Shown one piece after another: positions 35,356 through 44,721 of a stretch of DNA of 64,000 bases. Numbering within the stretch: position 1 is the stretch's first letter; each line of letters begins with the position of its first letter. The stretch is from UBA5239 sp040394635 (GTDB lineage: Bacteria > Verrucomicrobiota > Lentisphaeria > Victivallales > Victivallaceae): the NCBI GenBank assembly GCA_040394635.1, contig JBEBRW010000015.1, positions 1 through 64,000 of the forward strand, written 5' to 3'. The notes beneath the pieces are model-generated. The model was given only the letters and a program-made list of their open reading frames with translations. It was not told the DNA's origin and searched no databases. A program made the position numbers and the translations under genes.

Positions 35356-35760
35356 ATGCACATGCACAAGATTTCAATAAAAACCAGCGCGCGCGACGGA
35401 CTTTTCGACATCACCGACAAGGTCGAAGCGCTTGTCCCGGCCGACATCAAAGAAGGCTTCTGCCTGGTGTTCTGCGAGCACACCACCGCCGCAGTCACCA
35501 TCAACGAAAACGCCGACCCCGATGTCAAAAGCGACATGCGCAACAACCTCGATAAACTGATTCCGTTCAATCAGCCGGAATTCCGCCACGCCGAAGGCAA
35601 CTCGGCCGCACACATCAAATCCTCGCTGATCGGCTGCTCCGTCACCATTCCGGTGAAGGACGGGAAACTCTTCCTCGGACGCTGGCAGGGGATTTATTTC
35701 TGCGAGTTCGACGGACCGCGTCAGCGGGCGGTGTCGGTATGGTTCGTCAAGGGCTGCTGA
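35356..35760 (+). CDS. yjbQ: YjbQ/UPF0047 family protein
   Basis: 134 residues, normal for the family. FCEHTTAAVTINENADPDV, FRHAEGNSAAHIKSSLIG and LGRWQGIYFCEFDGPR carry the conserved Cys, His and Glu residues. Members have weak thiamine-phosphate synthase activity and a trimeric metal-binding fold; the physiological role is unclear. AAAGGG precedes the ATG; a second ATG lies at 35362. It overlaps the next gene by 22 bases. Confidence 0.9.
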   Translation: MHMHKISIKTSARDGLFDITDKVEALVPADIKEGFCLVFCEHTTAAVTINENADPDVKSDMRNNLDKLIPFNQPEFRHAEGNSAAHIKSSLIGCSVTIPVKDGKLFLGRWQGIYFCEFDGPRQRAVSVWFVKGC

Positions 35761-36368
35761 TTCTCGCTTTCGTTCTCTGTTTCGACAGTTTGGCCCGGCC
35801 CGAAGAAATCGCCGAGGCCGACGGGCTGGTGCGCGGCCGCCGCTACGAAGAGGCGGCCGTTTACTTCAATCAATACCGCCTCCGGTTCGCGGAATACGCG
35901 GCTTATTGCACGGAGCGCACCGCGTATTGCCTGGTCCAGACCGGTGAGCTCAACCGGGCCATCAAGCTCCTCCGGGAATTCGACGAAAAAGCGGCCGCCC
36001 CGGCCACGCCCGAACAGATGATCGCGCGGACCCGGGTCCGGCTGCTGCTGGGCAGGCTGTATTTACAGGACGACGAGCCCAAGAAAGCGCTGAAGGTCCT
36101 GGAGAAATGCCGCGTTTTTGCGAATCAGGGCGAGCTCAACCTCCACTTGCTGACGGTGATCCAGCTGCGGTACGAGCTTTACGGCGTCAATCGGGCGGCG
36201 GTGAGACGCCGGCTGCTGCGGGCGGCCATCATGAGTCCGCCCGGAACTCCCGGCAGACCGACGCTACTGGAAAAATTCATCGAATATGGCGGCGATAAGT
36301 CGTCAATCGCGTTTGAAAATTCCGCCGCAACGGACTATTCTAATAGCAAAATCAAGGAGCTTAAATAA
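35739..36368 (+). CDS. Exported TPR-like protein of unknown function
   Basis: 209 residues with an N-terminal signal-like segment (GLLILAFVLCFDSLA). Helical repeats of the TPR kind follow (YEEAAVYFNQYRLRFAEYAA; AYCLVQTGELNRAIKLL; LGRLYLQDDEPKKALKVLE). Proteins of this size and type act in the periplasm as scaffolds, but no family is recognised. It starts inside yjbQ and its stop overlaps the trxB start by one base (TAATG), so yjbQ, this gene and trxB are one operon. Confidence 0.65.
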   Translation: MVRQGLLILAFVLCFDSLARPEEIAEADGLVRGRRYEEAAVYFNQYRLRFAEYAAYCTERTAYCLVQTGELNRAIKLLREFDEKAAAPATPEQMIARTRVRLLLGRLYLQDDEPKKALKVLEKCRVFANQGELNLHLLTVIQLRYELYGVNRAAVRRRLLRAAIMSPPGTPGRPTLLEKFIEYGGDKSSIAFENSAATDYSNSKIKELK

Positions 36369-37291
36369 TGGAAGATATTGTAATCATCGGAACCGGTCCG
36401 GCCGGACTGACCGCTGCGATTTATGCGGCGCGCGCCAACTTCAAACCTGTGGTCCTCGCCGGGCACCAGCCGGGCGGGTTGCTCACCCAGACCACCGACA
36501 TCGAAAATTTCCCGGGTTTTCCGGAGGGCATCAACGGTTTTGAACTGGTCATGCGCTGCCAGCAGCAGGCCGAAAAATTCGGCGCGCGGATCATGTACGA
36601 AATCGTGGAAAAAGTCGAACTGAAAGCCGGCGGCCCCCAAAAACTCACCCTCACTTCCGGCGAAGTCATGGAGTGCAAGGCATTGATCATCTCCACCGGC
36701 TCCTCGCCGCGCTGGCTCGGCCTTGAGTCCGAACACCGGCTGAAGAATCACGGCGTTTCCGCCTGCGCCACCTGTGACGGCGCATTTTACCGCGACGTGC
36801 CCGTCGTCGTCATCGGCGGCGGCGACAGCGCCATGGAAGAGGCCCTCTTCCTGACCAAATTCGCCTCCACCGTGACCCTGATTCACCGCCGCGAAGAATT
36901 CCGCGCCTCGAAAATCATGGTCGAACGCGTCAAGGCCCACCCGAAAATCAAACTCGTGCTGAACAGTGTAACCGAAGAAGTCCTCGGCGACGAAAAAGTG
37001 ACCGGCGTCCGGGTGAAAAACGTCCAGAGCGGCGAAGTCACGGACATCGAATGCCAGGCCGTGTTCACCGCGCTCGGGCACGTGCCGAACACCGATCTTT
37101 TCCGGGGAAAACTCGACACCGACGAACGCGGCTTCATCAAGGCCATCGGCCAGACCACCTACACCAGCGTGGAAGGGGTTTTCGTGGCCGGGGACTGCGC
37201 GGATGACGTTTACCGCCAGGCGATTACCGCTGCCGGTACCGGCGCCGCGGCCGCCATCGACGCCGAGCGCTGGCTCTCCGAAAAAGAATAA
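36368..37291 (+). CDS. trxB: Thioredoxin reductase
   Basis: 307 residues, FAD/NADPH disulfide reductase. FAD motif GTGPAGLTAAIYAAR at the N-terminus, the redox-active ACATCDGAFY (CATC), the NADPH motif VIGGGDSAMEEA and the C-terminal FVAGDCADDVYRQAITAAG. It reduces thioredoxin for ribonucleotide reduction and oxidative defence. AAGGAG precedes the ATG. Confidence 0.96.
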   Translation: MEDIVIIGTGPAGLTAAIYAARANFKPVVLAGHQPGGLLTQTTDIENFPGFPEGINGFELVMRCQQQAEKFGARIMYEIVEKVELKAGGPQKLTLTSGEVMECKALIISTGSSPRWLGLESEHRLKNHGVSACATCDGAFYRDVPVVVIGGGDSAMEEALFLTKFASTVTLIHRREEFRASKIMVERVKAHPKIKLVLNSVTEEVLGDEKVTGVRVKNVQSGEVTDIECQAVFTALGHVPNTDLFRGKLDTDERGFIKAIGQTTYTSVEGVFVAGDCADDVYRQAITAAGTGAAAAIDAERWLSEKE

Positions 37292-37328
37292 TTTTCCACT
37301 TTCCATTTTCAATTTTCAACTATAAAAA

Positions 37329-38591
37329 ATGTTCGGATATGTCGTCAGAAGGTTGTTTTATTCGGTGCTGATTATCCTCGGGGTATTGGCGCTGACCTTC
37401 GTGCTGTTCCGTGTGGCGGCGGGCGACCCGGTGGCGGCGGTGCTGGGCAAAAACCCCGCGCCGCGCGACATTGAAAACATGCGCCGCGAACTCGGCTCCG
37501 ACCTGCCGATGTTTTACGGCAAATATTGCCTGACGGAAACATTCACCAGCGTGGTTTTCAGCGAACAGCGCGACTGGCTGGGCATCCAGCTCTCCGGCGA
37601 CTATGAGTTCAAGGACGGCTGCCTGAATCTCGCACCGGGCGCGGCGGTCGCGTTCCGCCGCAATTTCGAGCAGGACTTCCCAATCTGGGCTAAACTCGAG
37701 AGCCCCGGCGAAAAAGCCGTCTGGCTGCCGGTGGACAATACCGCCGAATACCGGATCGGCTCCGGCAAGCCGCAACGCCTCGGCGCAGTGACGTTTTATC
37801 GCGAACAGGCCTCGCCGTTCCGCTCGCAGCTCTTCGCTTCGCTCGGCGAGCTGGTGAGCTTCAAATCGACATTTCCGTACGTCAGTTTCTTCAATTTCGG
37901 GCAGACGCTGATCACCCGCGAACCGGTCAAGGGCATCCTGTGGCGGGGCATCGGCCCCTCGCTGCTGCTGATGATCCCGGTATTCATCGGCGAAATGGTG
38001 CTGGGAATCGCGCTGGCGCTGCTCTCGGCGGCGTTCAAGGGAAGCTGGCCGGACCGGATGCTGGTGCTGATTTCGGTGGTCGGAATGAGCGTGAGTTATC
38101 TGGTTTTCATCATTTTCGGCCAATGGTATTTCGGGTATTATTTCAACTGGTTCCCGGTGTGGGGGTGGGACGGCTGGCAGTACCTGATTCTGCCGGTGAT
38201 CATCGGCATCGTCAGCGGGCTCGGCGGCGGCATGCGCTTTTACCGCACGGTGTTCATCAACGAACTGAACCGCGAATACCTGCGCACCGCCCAGGCCAAA
38301 GGCTGCGGCACGCTGACCATTTACTGCCGCCACCTGCTGCGCAACACCGCGCTGCCGATCATCAGCCGGGCGAGTACCGTGCTGCCGTTTCTTTTCACCG
38401 GCAGTCTGCTGCTGGAGACATTCTTCGGCATACCGGGTCTGGGGTACGCGGGGATCGACGCGCTGAACAACTCCGATCTGCAGCTGTTGAAGGCGCTGGT
38501 GATCATGAGCGCGCTGCTTTTTGTGGGCATCAATCTGCTGACCGACATCGCGTATGCGTGGGCGGATCCGCGGGTGCGTTTGAAAAAGTGA
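37329..38591 (+). CDS. Orphan DppB/OppB-type ABC permease with enlarged periplasmic insert
   Basis: 420 residues. N-terminal helix MFGYVVRRLFYSVLIILGVL, then the usual AAGDPVAAVLG segment, and from about 200 the binding-protein-dependent permease domain with the EAA-type loop YLRTAQAKGCGTLTIYCRH. The stretch between the first and second helices (about 55-205) is clearly longer than in ordinary DppB proteins (total about 310-340 residues). No binding protein, second permease or ATPase is adjacent; the gaps on both sides contain unrelated genes. No Shine-Dalgarno; the start follows a 7-nt A/T-rich repeat. Confidence 0.8.
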   Translation: MFGYVVRRLFYSVLIILGVLALTFVLFRVAAGDPVAAVLGKNPAPRDIENMRRELGSDLPMFYGKYCLTETFTSVVFSEQRDWLGIQLSGDYEFKDGCLNLAPGAAVAFRRNFEQDFPIWAKLESPGEKAVWLPVDNTAEYRIGSGKPQRLGAVTFYREQASPFRSQLFASLGELVSFKSTFPYVSFFNFGQTLITREPVKGILWRGIGPSLLLMIPVFIGEMVLGIALALLSAAFKGSWPDRMLVLISVVGMSVSYLVFIIFGQWYFGYYFNWFPVWGWDGWQYLILPVIIGIVSGLGGGMRFYRTVFINELNREYLRTAQAKGCGTLTIYCRHLLRNTALPIISRASTVLPFLFTGSLLLETFFGIPGLGYAGIDALNNSDLQLLKALVIMSALLFVGINLLTDIAYAWADPRVRLKK

Positions 38592-38638
38592 CCATTCGCA
38601 GTATATTAACACGAAATTACACATAAGGAATTTATATT

Positions 38639-39073
38639 ATGGACAACATGGAAATCAAGAAATTCATGGCGGAACAGCTGGAAGCGGGAAATTCGCTGTC
38701 CGACATTCAGCAGATGGTGAACGAAAAATTCAAGAAAAAATTCTCCTACATGGAAATCCGGATCATGGCCGCGGACCTCGAAAACATCGACTGGACCAAA
38801 AATGATCCCGTCCCCGCGGAGAAAAAAGAAGATCCGGCCAAAACCATTCCCCCCGGCGCCGCCGACGGCAATACCGTGGTCGAAATCAGCAAACTGATGC
38901 GCCCCGGCGCTATGATGAACGGTACGGTCAAATTCGCCTCGGGCGCCTCCGCCACCTGGATTCTGGACCGCTCCGGCGGCCTCGGATTCGATGACCTGGT
39001 GGGCGAACCCACCGAAGATGACACCAAACTTTTCCTGGAAGAACTGAAAAAACTACTGGGCGGGCCCCGCTGA
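38639..39073 (+). CDS. Small acidic protein of unknown function
   Basis: 144 residues. N-terminal helical part (MAEQLEAGNSLSDIQQMVNE), a Pro/Lys-rich linker near 55-75, and a C-terminal beta segment (VKFASGASATWILDRSGG, then LGFDDLVGEPTEDD). No signal peptide. Family not recognised, although small proteins of this plan (helix pair, linker, one conserved beta region) occur in PVC genomes, as far as I recall. AAGGAA upstream of the ATG. It sits 15 bases before the AsmA-like gene. Confidence 0.6.
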   Translation: MDNMEIKKFMAEQLEAGNSLSDIQQMVNEKFKKKFSYMEIRIMAADLENIDWTKNDPVPAEKKEDPAKTIPPGAADGNTVVEISKLMRPGAMMNGTVKFASGASATWILDRSGGLGFDDLVGEPTEDDTKLFLEELKKLLGGPR

Positions 39074-39088
39074 GTCCGACATGAACTC

Positions 39089-42000
39089 ATGATTTTCAAG
39101 CGGATATGCAAGTACTTCGGGTATACGACAGTCTGGATAGCAGTAGCGGTGTTGGCGGTACTGCTGGTGATATACCTCCTGATCATCAACTCGGGATTTA
39201 TCACCAAGGTAGTGCTGCCGGTGGCGTCGATTATTTCCGGCGAGGAGATTGTCGCCGAAAAATTTGAGATATCCCCTTTCCGCTCCAAAGTATATGTCCG
39301 CAATCTCCGCCTCGGCAAAGTGGAAAATCCGCGCGTCACCATCGGCGCCGTGGAAACCGGCTACGGCCTGTGGCGGACCATCGGCGGCACTCCGCAGTTG
39401 TACGACACGCTCGCGGACGGGGTAAACGTCTACATCACGCTGGACCCGAAGGCCGCGCCCGACGATATTCTGCCGGAAAAACTGGCGGAGCAAATCTCGC
39501 GCAAGCTCAACGTCGACCTCCGGGACATTGCCGTCCGCAATTCCAATGTTTACCTGAAAAATGCCAAATCCACCCTGACCGTCAGCAACATCGGCCTGAC
39601 GCTGGACCGGTTGCAGAATTCCCGCAACGGCACGTTGAAAATCAACGCCAAAACCTCGTTCAAGGCCGGCAACAATATCCTGGTCGACAGCGAGCGGCTG
39701 AAGATCAATTCCGTTTTCCGCTTCAGCCGGTCATCCGTCCCGGAGCTGCTGAAGGTGAATATCACGGTCGACGATATCTCCGGCCGCATCAACGACTTGC
39801 CGGTGAAGCAGCAGAGCCTGAGCCTGTCCGTGGACGGCGTAACCAGCGAAACCAATCAATTGCTGGTCCGGAACCTCACCTTCCAGCAGTTGATCGACGG
39901 ACAGGTGAAAAGCAATATCTCGCTGCAGGGCCGCTACCGCCCCACCGACAAAACCGCCATGGCCAGGGTCAAGGTCAATCCGCTCTCGCCGGAACTCATC
40001 CGCCTGGCGTCCATTTATTTCGCCGACATCGACCCGGGCCGGGCGGAGTTGTTTTACGATGGCCGCCTGGAGTGGAGCAACACCGGCACGGTCAACTCCA
40101 AGGGCTCGCTGAAATTGACCCGCGAGGAACCCGTGACCATCCTCGGCACCAAGCTCGAACTCCCTGAGTGGAGCTACACCCACACCCACGACCTGACCTA
40201 CAATTACCTGCGCCGCGAAACGCTGCTCAGGGCTTTTTCCTTTGCCTGCGTGGAACAGAACCGGGATGTGATCAGCCTGGTCCTCGGCACCAAACCCCTC
40301 CAGATCCGCTTCGACCCCTCCGCCAGGCGCAAGCTCGCCGGCAACGCCCCCGACTGGAAGTTCAAGGTCGACAATCTGAACCTCTCGGTATTCAATCCGC
40401 TGCTGCTCACCTGGGAAATTTATTTCGGCGACAATTCCATCGCCAATATCGAGATCGACGGCATCCTGTCCCGCCAGCGCTCCGGCTTCGACATCAAATC
40501 CAAAGTAAACGCCAAACAGTATTTCATGCGTATTGACGACGTGGACCTGGAGTTCGTCCCGATCGACGCCACCGTCACCGTGGACGGCAACATCGACCCC
40601 TTTACCCGCATGTTCACCATCGACAAAGCCATTGCCGACGAAAGCACCGCCAAGGGCCCGGTCGGCCATGCCGAAATCACCGGCATATGGGACCTGAACA
40701 CCTTCGTGCTGACCACTCACACCGAGGTCAGCGGCGTGAACAATATGGATGTGTCGCAGCAGCCGATGATCCCCGATTTCGTCCGCGACATCATCGACGA
40801 TGTGATGTCCAAATTCGCCCCGGCGGAATTCCGTTTCTCGGCCGATTCCGTGCTCGATCTGTGGAACGGTTTCCTGCGCGTGCCGAGGTCCCGGCTCCGC
40901 ATGCTGCAGCCGAACCGGGAGCAGATCGTCGACATCGCCGATTACTACATCAACTGGGACGCGGATGACGTCATCATGGGCCCCTGCACGGCCACGGTCA
41001 ATTTCAAGGATTTCGATATCGCCCAGGTCAATGGATGGCTGCCGGAGCGAGCTCCGCTGCGGGGCGAAGGCACGGCGTCCGGCAGGGTCTTTTACAAGAT
41101 GGACGGCCTCGCCACTTTCATGGAAGCTGAGGTCGACTTGCTGACCGAAAATCTCTCGCTGAAGATTCAGGATCAGCTGTTCAAGGATATTCGCTTCGCA
41201 CCGCGCTTCAAAATTTCCCTGACCGACTATGACCTCGTCAAGCTCGACCATATGCGGCTCTATGTGCGCCAGGGCGAAAAAACCGAGCTTGATTTCCGCC
41301 TCGCCCCCACCTCCGGCAGCATCAGCATCGAGGCGCAAAATCCGCTGCTGCAGGCCGAACTCGCCATCGCCGCGTTCAATCTCCCCGACCTGAATATCCT
41401 GGGCCTCAATTGGCGCTTCAACGAAGGGCTGCTGGATGCGACGCTGAAGGGCACCTTCCGCAAGTTCTCCCGCGAAATGCAGCTGCAGGGCGACGTCCGG
41501 GCCGACCGCCTCAGCATGGCGCATCCTGAAATTTACCGCAAAAACCTGACGCTCCACAACCGTTTCAAACTGGATATCAATGAATTCCGGCAGTTCAACT
41601 TCTCCGAATTCAATCTCGATATGAAGTCCGGCGGCGACGCCGCCGTGGTCGCGCTGCAGGGCAACTTCACGCCGGAGGGCGGCAGCGCCCAAATCGACTG
41701 TACGATTTTCAACCGCAATTTCCTGCCGGTATTTTACCGGCACTCCACGCTGGAGGGCATCATGAAAGGCAAAATCGAGCTGAAAATCGCGGATTCCTGG
41801 CAGACAACCCACTTCGCCGGCAAAATCGAGCTGGATCAGTTGAAAACGCCCAAAATGAATGACGCCGTCAGCGGCCATGCCGACATCAAATACCTCGACG
41901 ACCACGGCAAAATCACCAGCACCGGCAACATCCTCCACCTCGATAATCTGGCCGATATCACCTGGGACCGGCACGACAGCTATTTCAAAATCGAATCGAC

Positions 42001-42967
42001 GAAACTCGATCTGCTGCAACTACAGAAACTGCTCCTCAAGCCCAATGGCAAAGAAGAGATAAAACCGGACGCGCCCGTCGAACCCTCTTTCGATTTCAAG
42101 CTTTTTACCGCCGATATCGACCTGAAGGGAATCACCTATTCGGAGGTGAACAAACTCGCCCTGACCGCCAAAGTCTCCGGCGACGGCCCGCAATTGAACC
42201 TCGATCCGGTGATCCTGACCGTGAACGACACTCCGGTGAATCTGAAATGCGAGGCCAAAAGCGAATCCGGCGGCCTCCTCTACGATCTGAAATGCAACAC
42301 CGCCAAACTCGATATCGGCCCGGTCACCACCCCCATGTTCGAGGGCTCCATGAAGGACCTCGCCGGCATCGCCGAAAATGTCGAGCTGCAGCTCACCGGA
42401 CGGGGCGTCCGAATGCCCGCGCTGTGGGATAACATGAATGGGCAATTGACCTCGTCGTTCAGCGATATTTCGATCCCGGACCAGTTGCAGTCGACCATCC
42501 CAGGCCGGATCTTCTTCCTGCCGTTCCGGGCGGTGAATGAAATCCGCAACCAGCTCGGCGGCGTCCGCAACAAACGCCTCGGCAACGCCTTCAGCCGGAT
42601 CGTTTCCAGCTCAAAAGATATGCGGTTCAACGAAGGCACCGTCAATGTCACCATTCGCGACGGCCGCCTTTATCTGGACAACGTCGATTTCAGCGGCGAT
42701 TTCATCAAACAGCTGAAATTCGCCGGCGCCCTCGGCTTCGGCACCGACTCCAGCATGCTGGTGGATTCGACCATCAACGTCGAGGAAGTCATCCTGCCGA
42801 TCACCATGCGCGGCACGGCCTACAATCCGGAGCCGGATTACGCCGCCGCCATCGTCAAATTCGCCGCCATCAACACCACTTCGCTGGTGAAAAATATCCT
42901 CGGGATTTTCAGCAGCGGCAACCTCCAGGACCTGATCGAAGGCGTCTCCGAGGCCCTGAGCCCCTGA
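39089..42967 (+). CDS. Large AsmA-like envelope protein
   Basis: 1292 residues. One N-terminal membrane helix (about 12-36), then a very long beta-rich periplasmic part with repeats of short beta-strands, and a C-terminal AsmA-type module (FSDISIPDQLQSTIPGRIFF; VDSTINVEEVILPITMRG). AsmA/TamB/YhdP-type proteins bridge inner and outer membranes and move phospholipids. Length is comparable to YhdP. The start ATG has no strong ribosome site. The 3' end is followed by the phage-like portal gene after an 80-base gap. Confidence 0.85.
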   Translation: MIFKRICKYFGYTTVWIAVAVLAVLLVIYLLIINSGFITKVVLPVASIISGEEIVAEKFEISPFRSKVYVRNLRLGKVENPRVTIGAVETGYGLWRTIGGTPQLYDTLADGVNVYITLDPKAAPDDILPEKLAEQISRKLNVDLRDIAVRNSNVYLKNAKSTLTVSNIGLTLDRLQNSRNGTLKINAKTSFKAGNNILVDSERLKINSVFRFSRSSVPELLKVNITVDDISGRINDLPVKQQSLSLSVDGVTSETNQLLVRNLTFQQLIDGQVKSNISLQGRYRPTDKTAMARVKVNPLSPELIRLASIYFADIDPGRAELFYDGRLEWSNTGTVNSKGSLKLTREEPVTILGTKLELPEWSYTHTHDLTYNYLRRETLLRAFSFACVEQNRDVISLVLGTKPLQIRFDPSARRKLAGNAPDWKFKVDNLNLSVFNPLLLTWEIYFGDNSIANIEIDGILSRQRSGFDIKSKVNAKQYFMRIDDVDLEFVPIDATVTVDGNIDPFTRMFTIDKAIADESTAKGPVGHAEITGIWDLNTFVLTTHTEVSGVNNMDVSQQPMIPDFVRDIIDDVMSKFAPAEFRFSADSVLDLWNGFLRVPRSRLRMLQPNREQIVDIADYYINWDADDVIMGPCTATVNFKDFDIAQVNGWLPERAPLRGEGTASGRVFYKMDGLATFMEAEVDLLTENLSLKIQDQLFKDIRFAPRFKISLTDYDLVKLDHMRLYVRQGEKTELDFRLAPTSGSISIEAQNPLLQAELAIAAFNLPDLNILGLNWRFNEGLLDATLKGTFRKFSREMQLQGDVRADRLSMAHPEIYRKNLTLHNRFKLDINEFRQFNFSEFNLDMKSGGDAAVVALQGNFTPEGGSAQIDCTIFNRNFLPVFYRHSTLEGIMKGKIELKIADSWQTTHFAGKIELDQLKTPKMNDAVSGHADIKYLDDHGKITSTGNILHLDNLADITWDRHDSYFKIESTKLDLLQLQKLLLKPNGKEEIKPDAPVEPSFDFKLFTADIDLKGITYSEVNKLALTAKVSGDGPQLNLDPVILTVNDTPVNLKCEAKSESGGLLYDLKCNTAKLDIGPVTTPMFEGSMKDLAGIAENVELQLTGRGVRMPALWDNMNGQLTSSFSDISIPDQLQSTIPGRIFFLPFRAVNEIRNQLGGVRNKRLGNAFSRIVSSSKDMRFNEGTVNVTIRDGRLYLDNVDFSGDFIKQLKFAGALGFGTDSSMLVDSTINVEEVILPITMRGTAYNPEPDYAAAIVKFAAINTTSLVKNILGIFSSGNLQDLIEGVSEALSP

Positions 42968-43046
42968 TATCGCTCATCCCACTCATTTCGAGGCGGAAGT
43001 TGACCATTTCTCCCAATGGTAAAAACAACCAGAAGGTAGAAATATC

Positions 43047-44435
43047 ATGAGTGATTACAGTTATCTGTGGAAAAGAGAAAACCCCTTTTATTCGCTGCAC
43101 AAAGAAGTCTGGGAACGCTCCCGCGCCGCCTACTCCGGCGGTACCGACTACATCGATCAGGCCCTGATCAAACACATCTCCGAAGTGGACCTGGAATTCG
43201 CCGAGCGCCGCAGCCGCGCCTATTATTTCAACTACCCGCGCAAAATCGCGCGTCTGATCACCCAGTATGTGTTGTCCGAGGAACCCCGCCGCCGCGACGT
43301 CGCTCCGGAGCTGGAGGAGGATTTCTCGCGCAGCGGCCTGCGCACCAACGAAGTCATGCGCCAGTTTTCAACCATGCTCAATGTGTATGGCACGGCGTGG
43401 CTCCTGGTGGACATGCCGGAGTTCTCCGGCGAACTCGATCCCGAGCGCCAGCGGCGCGAGCGCATCAGACCCTACGCGCTCACCCTCTCCCCGCTGGCCG
43501 TCGTCGATTGGAGTTATGGTGAGGACGGAGCGCTGGACTGGGCGGTGGTGGCTGAACACGGTACTCATGGTCCCAACCCCTTCCTTCCTCCCGTACGGTT
43601 CAGCCGCCGCCGCCTCTGGACCAGAAATGAGTGGTACCTTTTCGAACGCGAAAACAACACCGGCACGATTCACCTGAAAAACAGCGCCGTTCACGGCCTC
43701 GGCCGCGTGCCGCTGATCCGCGGCATCGAATCCGATGGTTACGGCATGGACGCCAGCCACTGGTTCGAGGACGCGGTACGCATTTCCGACGCCATTTTGA
43801 ACAACGAATCCGAGGCGCAGATGAACGCCGTCAAACAGATGTTCGGCGTGCTCGTCATCTCCGAAGGTTTCGCCCGCAGCGCCCGCAGCAATACCCCGGA
43901 ACAGGGCGAAGGCAGTCCCAAATTCAGCCACGTACTCGCCCGCTCCGCCGCCATCTGGGAGAGCAACGAGGAAAAAGGCATCAGCCGCTACATCTCCCCC
44001 TCCGGCATCGAAACGCAGGCCATCCGCTCCGAAAATCTCCACCTGAAAAAAGAGCTTTTCGACGTCATCGGACTCGCCGTGCAGAAGGATAGCGCCACCG
44101 AACAGACCGCCGAGTCCAAAGCCTGGGATTACCAGAACGTCAAACAGTTCCTCGTCACCCGCGCCGACATTCTCGAGCAGACCGAGCTCCTCGCCTGGGA
44201 GCTGATGCACTGCTGGGACCGCAGCGTGGAAATTCCCGAGATCGTTTACAACCGCGATTTCGCCGTGACCGACCTGAAAAACTCCGTCGAGGCCCTAATC
44301 GGCATCGAGCAACTCCACCAGAGCGCCGAGTTCAAAAAAGAGATCGCCCGCACTGCCGTCGTGTTGCTGGAAAAGATCAACAAGATCACCCCCGCCGTCC
44401 GCCGCCGCATCCTGGAGGAAATCGAAAATGCTTGA
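43047..44435 (+). CDS. Phage portal-like protein
   Basis: 462 residues. Pattern of an SPP1-gp6/DUF4055-like portal: an N-terminal WKRENPFYSLHKEVWERSR, YFNYPRKIARLITQYVLSEE, MLNVYGTAWLLVDMP, TLSPLAVVDWSYG, GLGRVPLIRG, AVRISDAILNNESEAQMNAV (long helix near the channel) and LKKELFDVIGLAVQKDSATEQTAESK. A portal is the dodecamer through which DNA enters a capsid. It is followed by a small protein and a terminase, but capsid, scaffold and protease genes are absent nearby. AGAAGG-like site upstream. Confidence 0.75.
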   Translation: MSDYSYLWKRENPFYSLHKEVWERSRAAYSGGTDYIDQALIKHISEVDLEFAERRSRAYYFNYPRKIARLITQYVLSEEPRRRDVAPELEEDFSRSGLRTNEVMRQFSTMLNVYGTAWLLVDMPEFSGELDPERQRRERIRPYALTLSPLAVVDWSYGEDGALDWAVVAEHGTHGPNPFLPPVRFSRRRLWTRNEWYLFERENNTGTIHLKNSAVHGLGRVPLIRGIESDGYGMDASHWFEDAVRISDAILNNESEAQMNAVKQMFGVLVISEGFARSARSNTPEQGEGSPKFSHVLARSAAIWESNEEKGISRYISPSGIETQAIRSENLHLKKELFDVIGLAVQKDSATEQTAESKAWDYQNVKQFLVTRADILEQTELLAWELMHCWDRSVEIPEIVYNRDFAVTDLKNSVEALIGIEQLHQSAEFKKEIARTAVVLLEKINKITPAVRRRILEEIENA

Positions 44436-44721
44436 CGATAAATTCACCGAAAAAGTGATCATTAAAATACCGGACTCCACCCTCGACGGCGTGATGACGT
44501 ATCAGGAATACGTCGGCCACGCCGTGGTCATGGAAAACACCGTCACCCTGGTCGAGCCGAAGTCCAAAGTCATCCTGAACCGCACCTTCCTGGTCAAAAC
44601 CAGATGCGAGCCCATCCCCGGCGCCGTCATCATCTACCGCGACGAGGCGCACCACCTGAAAACCGTCCGGACCTGCCGGACGCTCACCGGGCAGCTGGAA
44701 TGCTACCGATGCACAAGCTGA
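44428..44721 (+). CDS. Small protein between portal and terminase
   Basis: 97 residues, mostly beta by pattern (VIIKIPDSTLDGVMTYQEYV; ILNRTFLVKTRCEPIPGA). Two Cys close the protein (ECYRC). It overlaps the portal gene by 8 bases and the terminase by about 13-22 bases, so the three are one unit. Could be a connector or small structural protein; no firm family. Confidence 0.55.
   Translation: MLDDKFTEKVIIKIPDSTLDGVMTYQEYVGHAVVMENTVTLVEPKSKVILNRTFLVKTRCEPIPGAVIIYRDEAHHLKTVRTCRTLTGQLECYRCTS

Noticed and set aside
39731..42019. 762-residue leftward open frame within the AsmA-like gene
   Set aside because: Antisense shadow; the sense protein has a membrane helix and family-like C-terminus.
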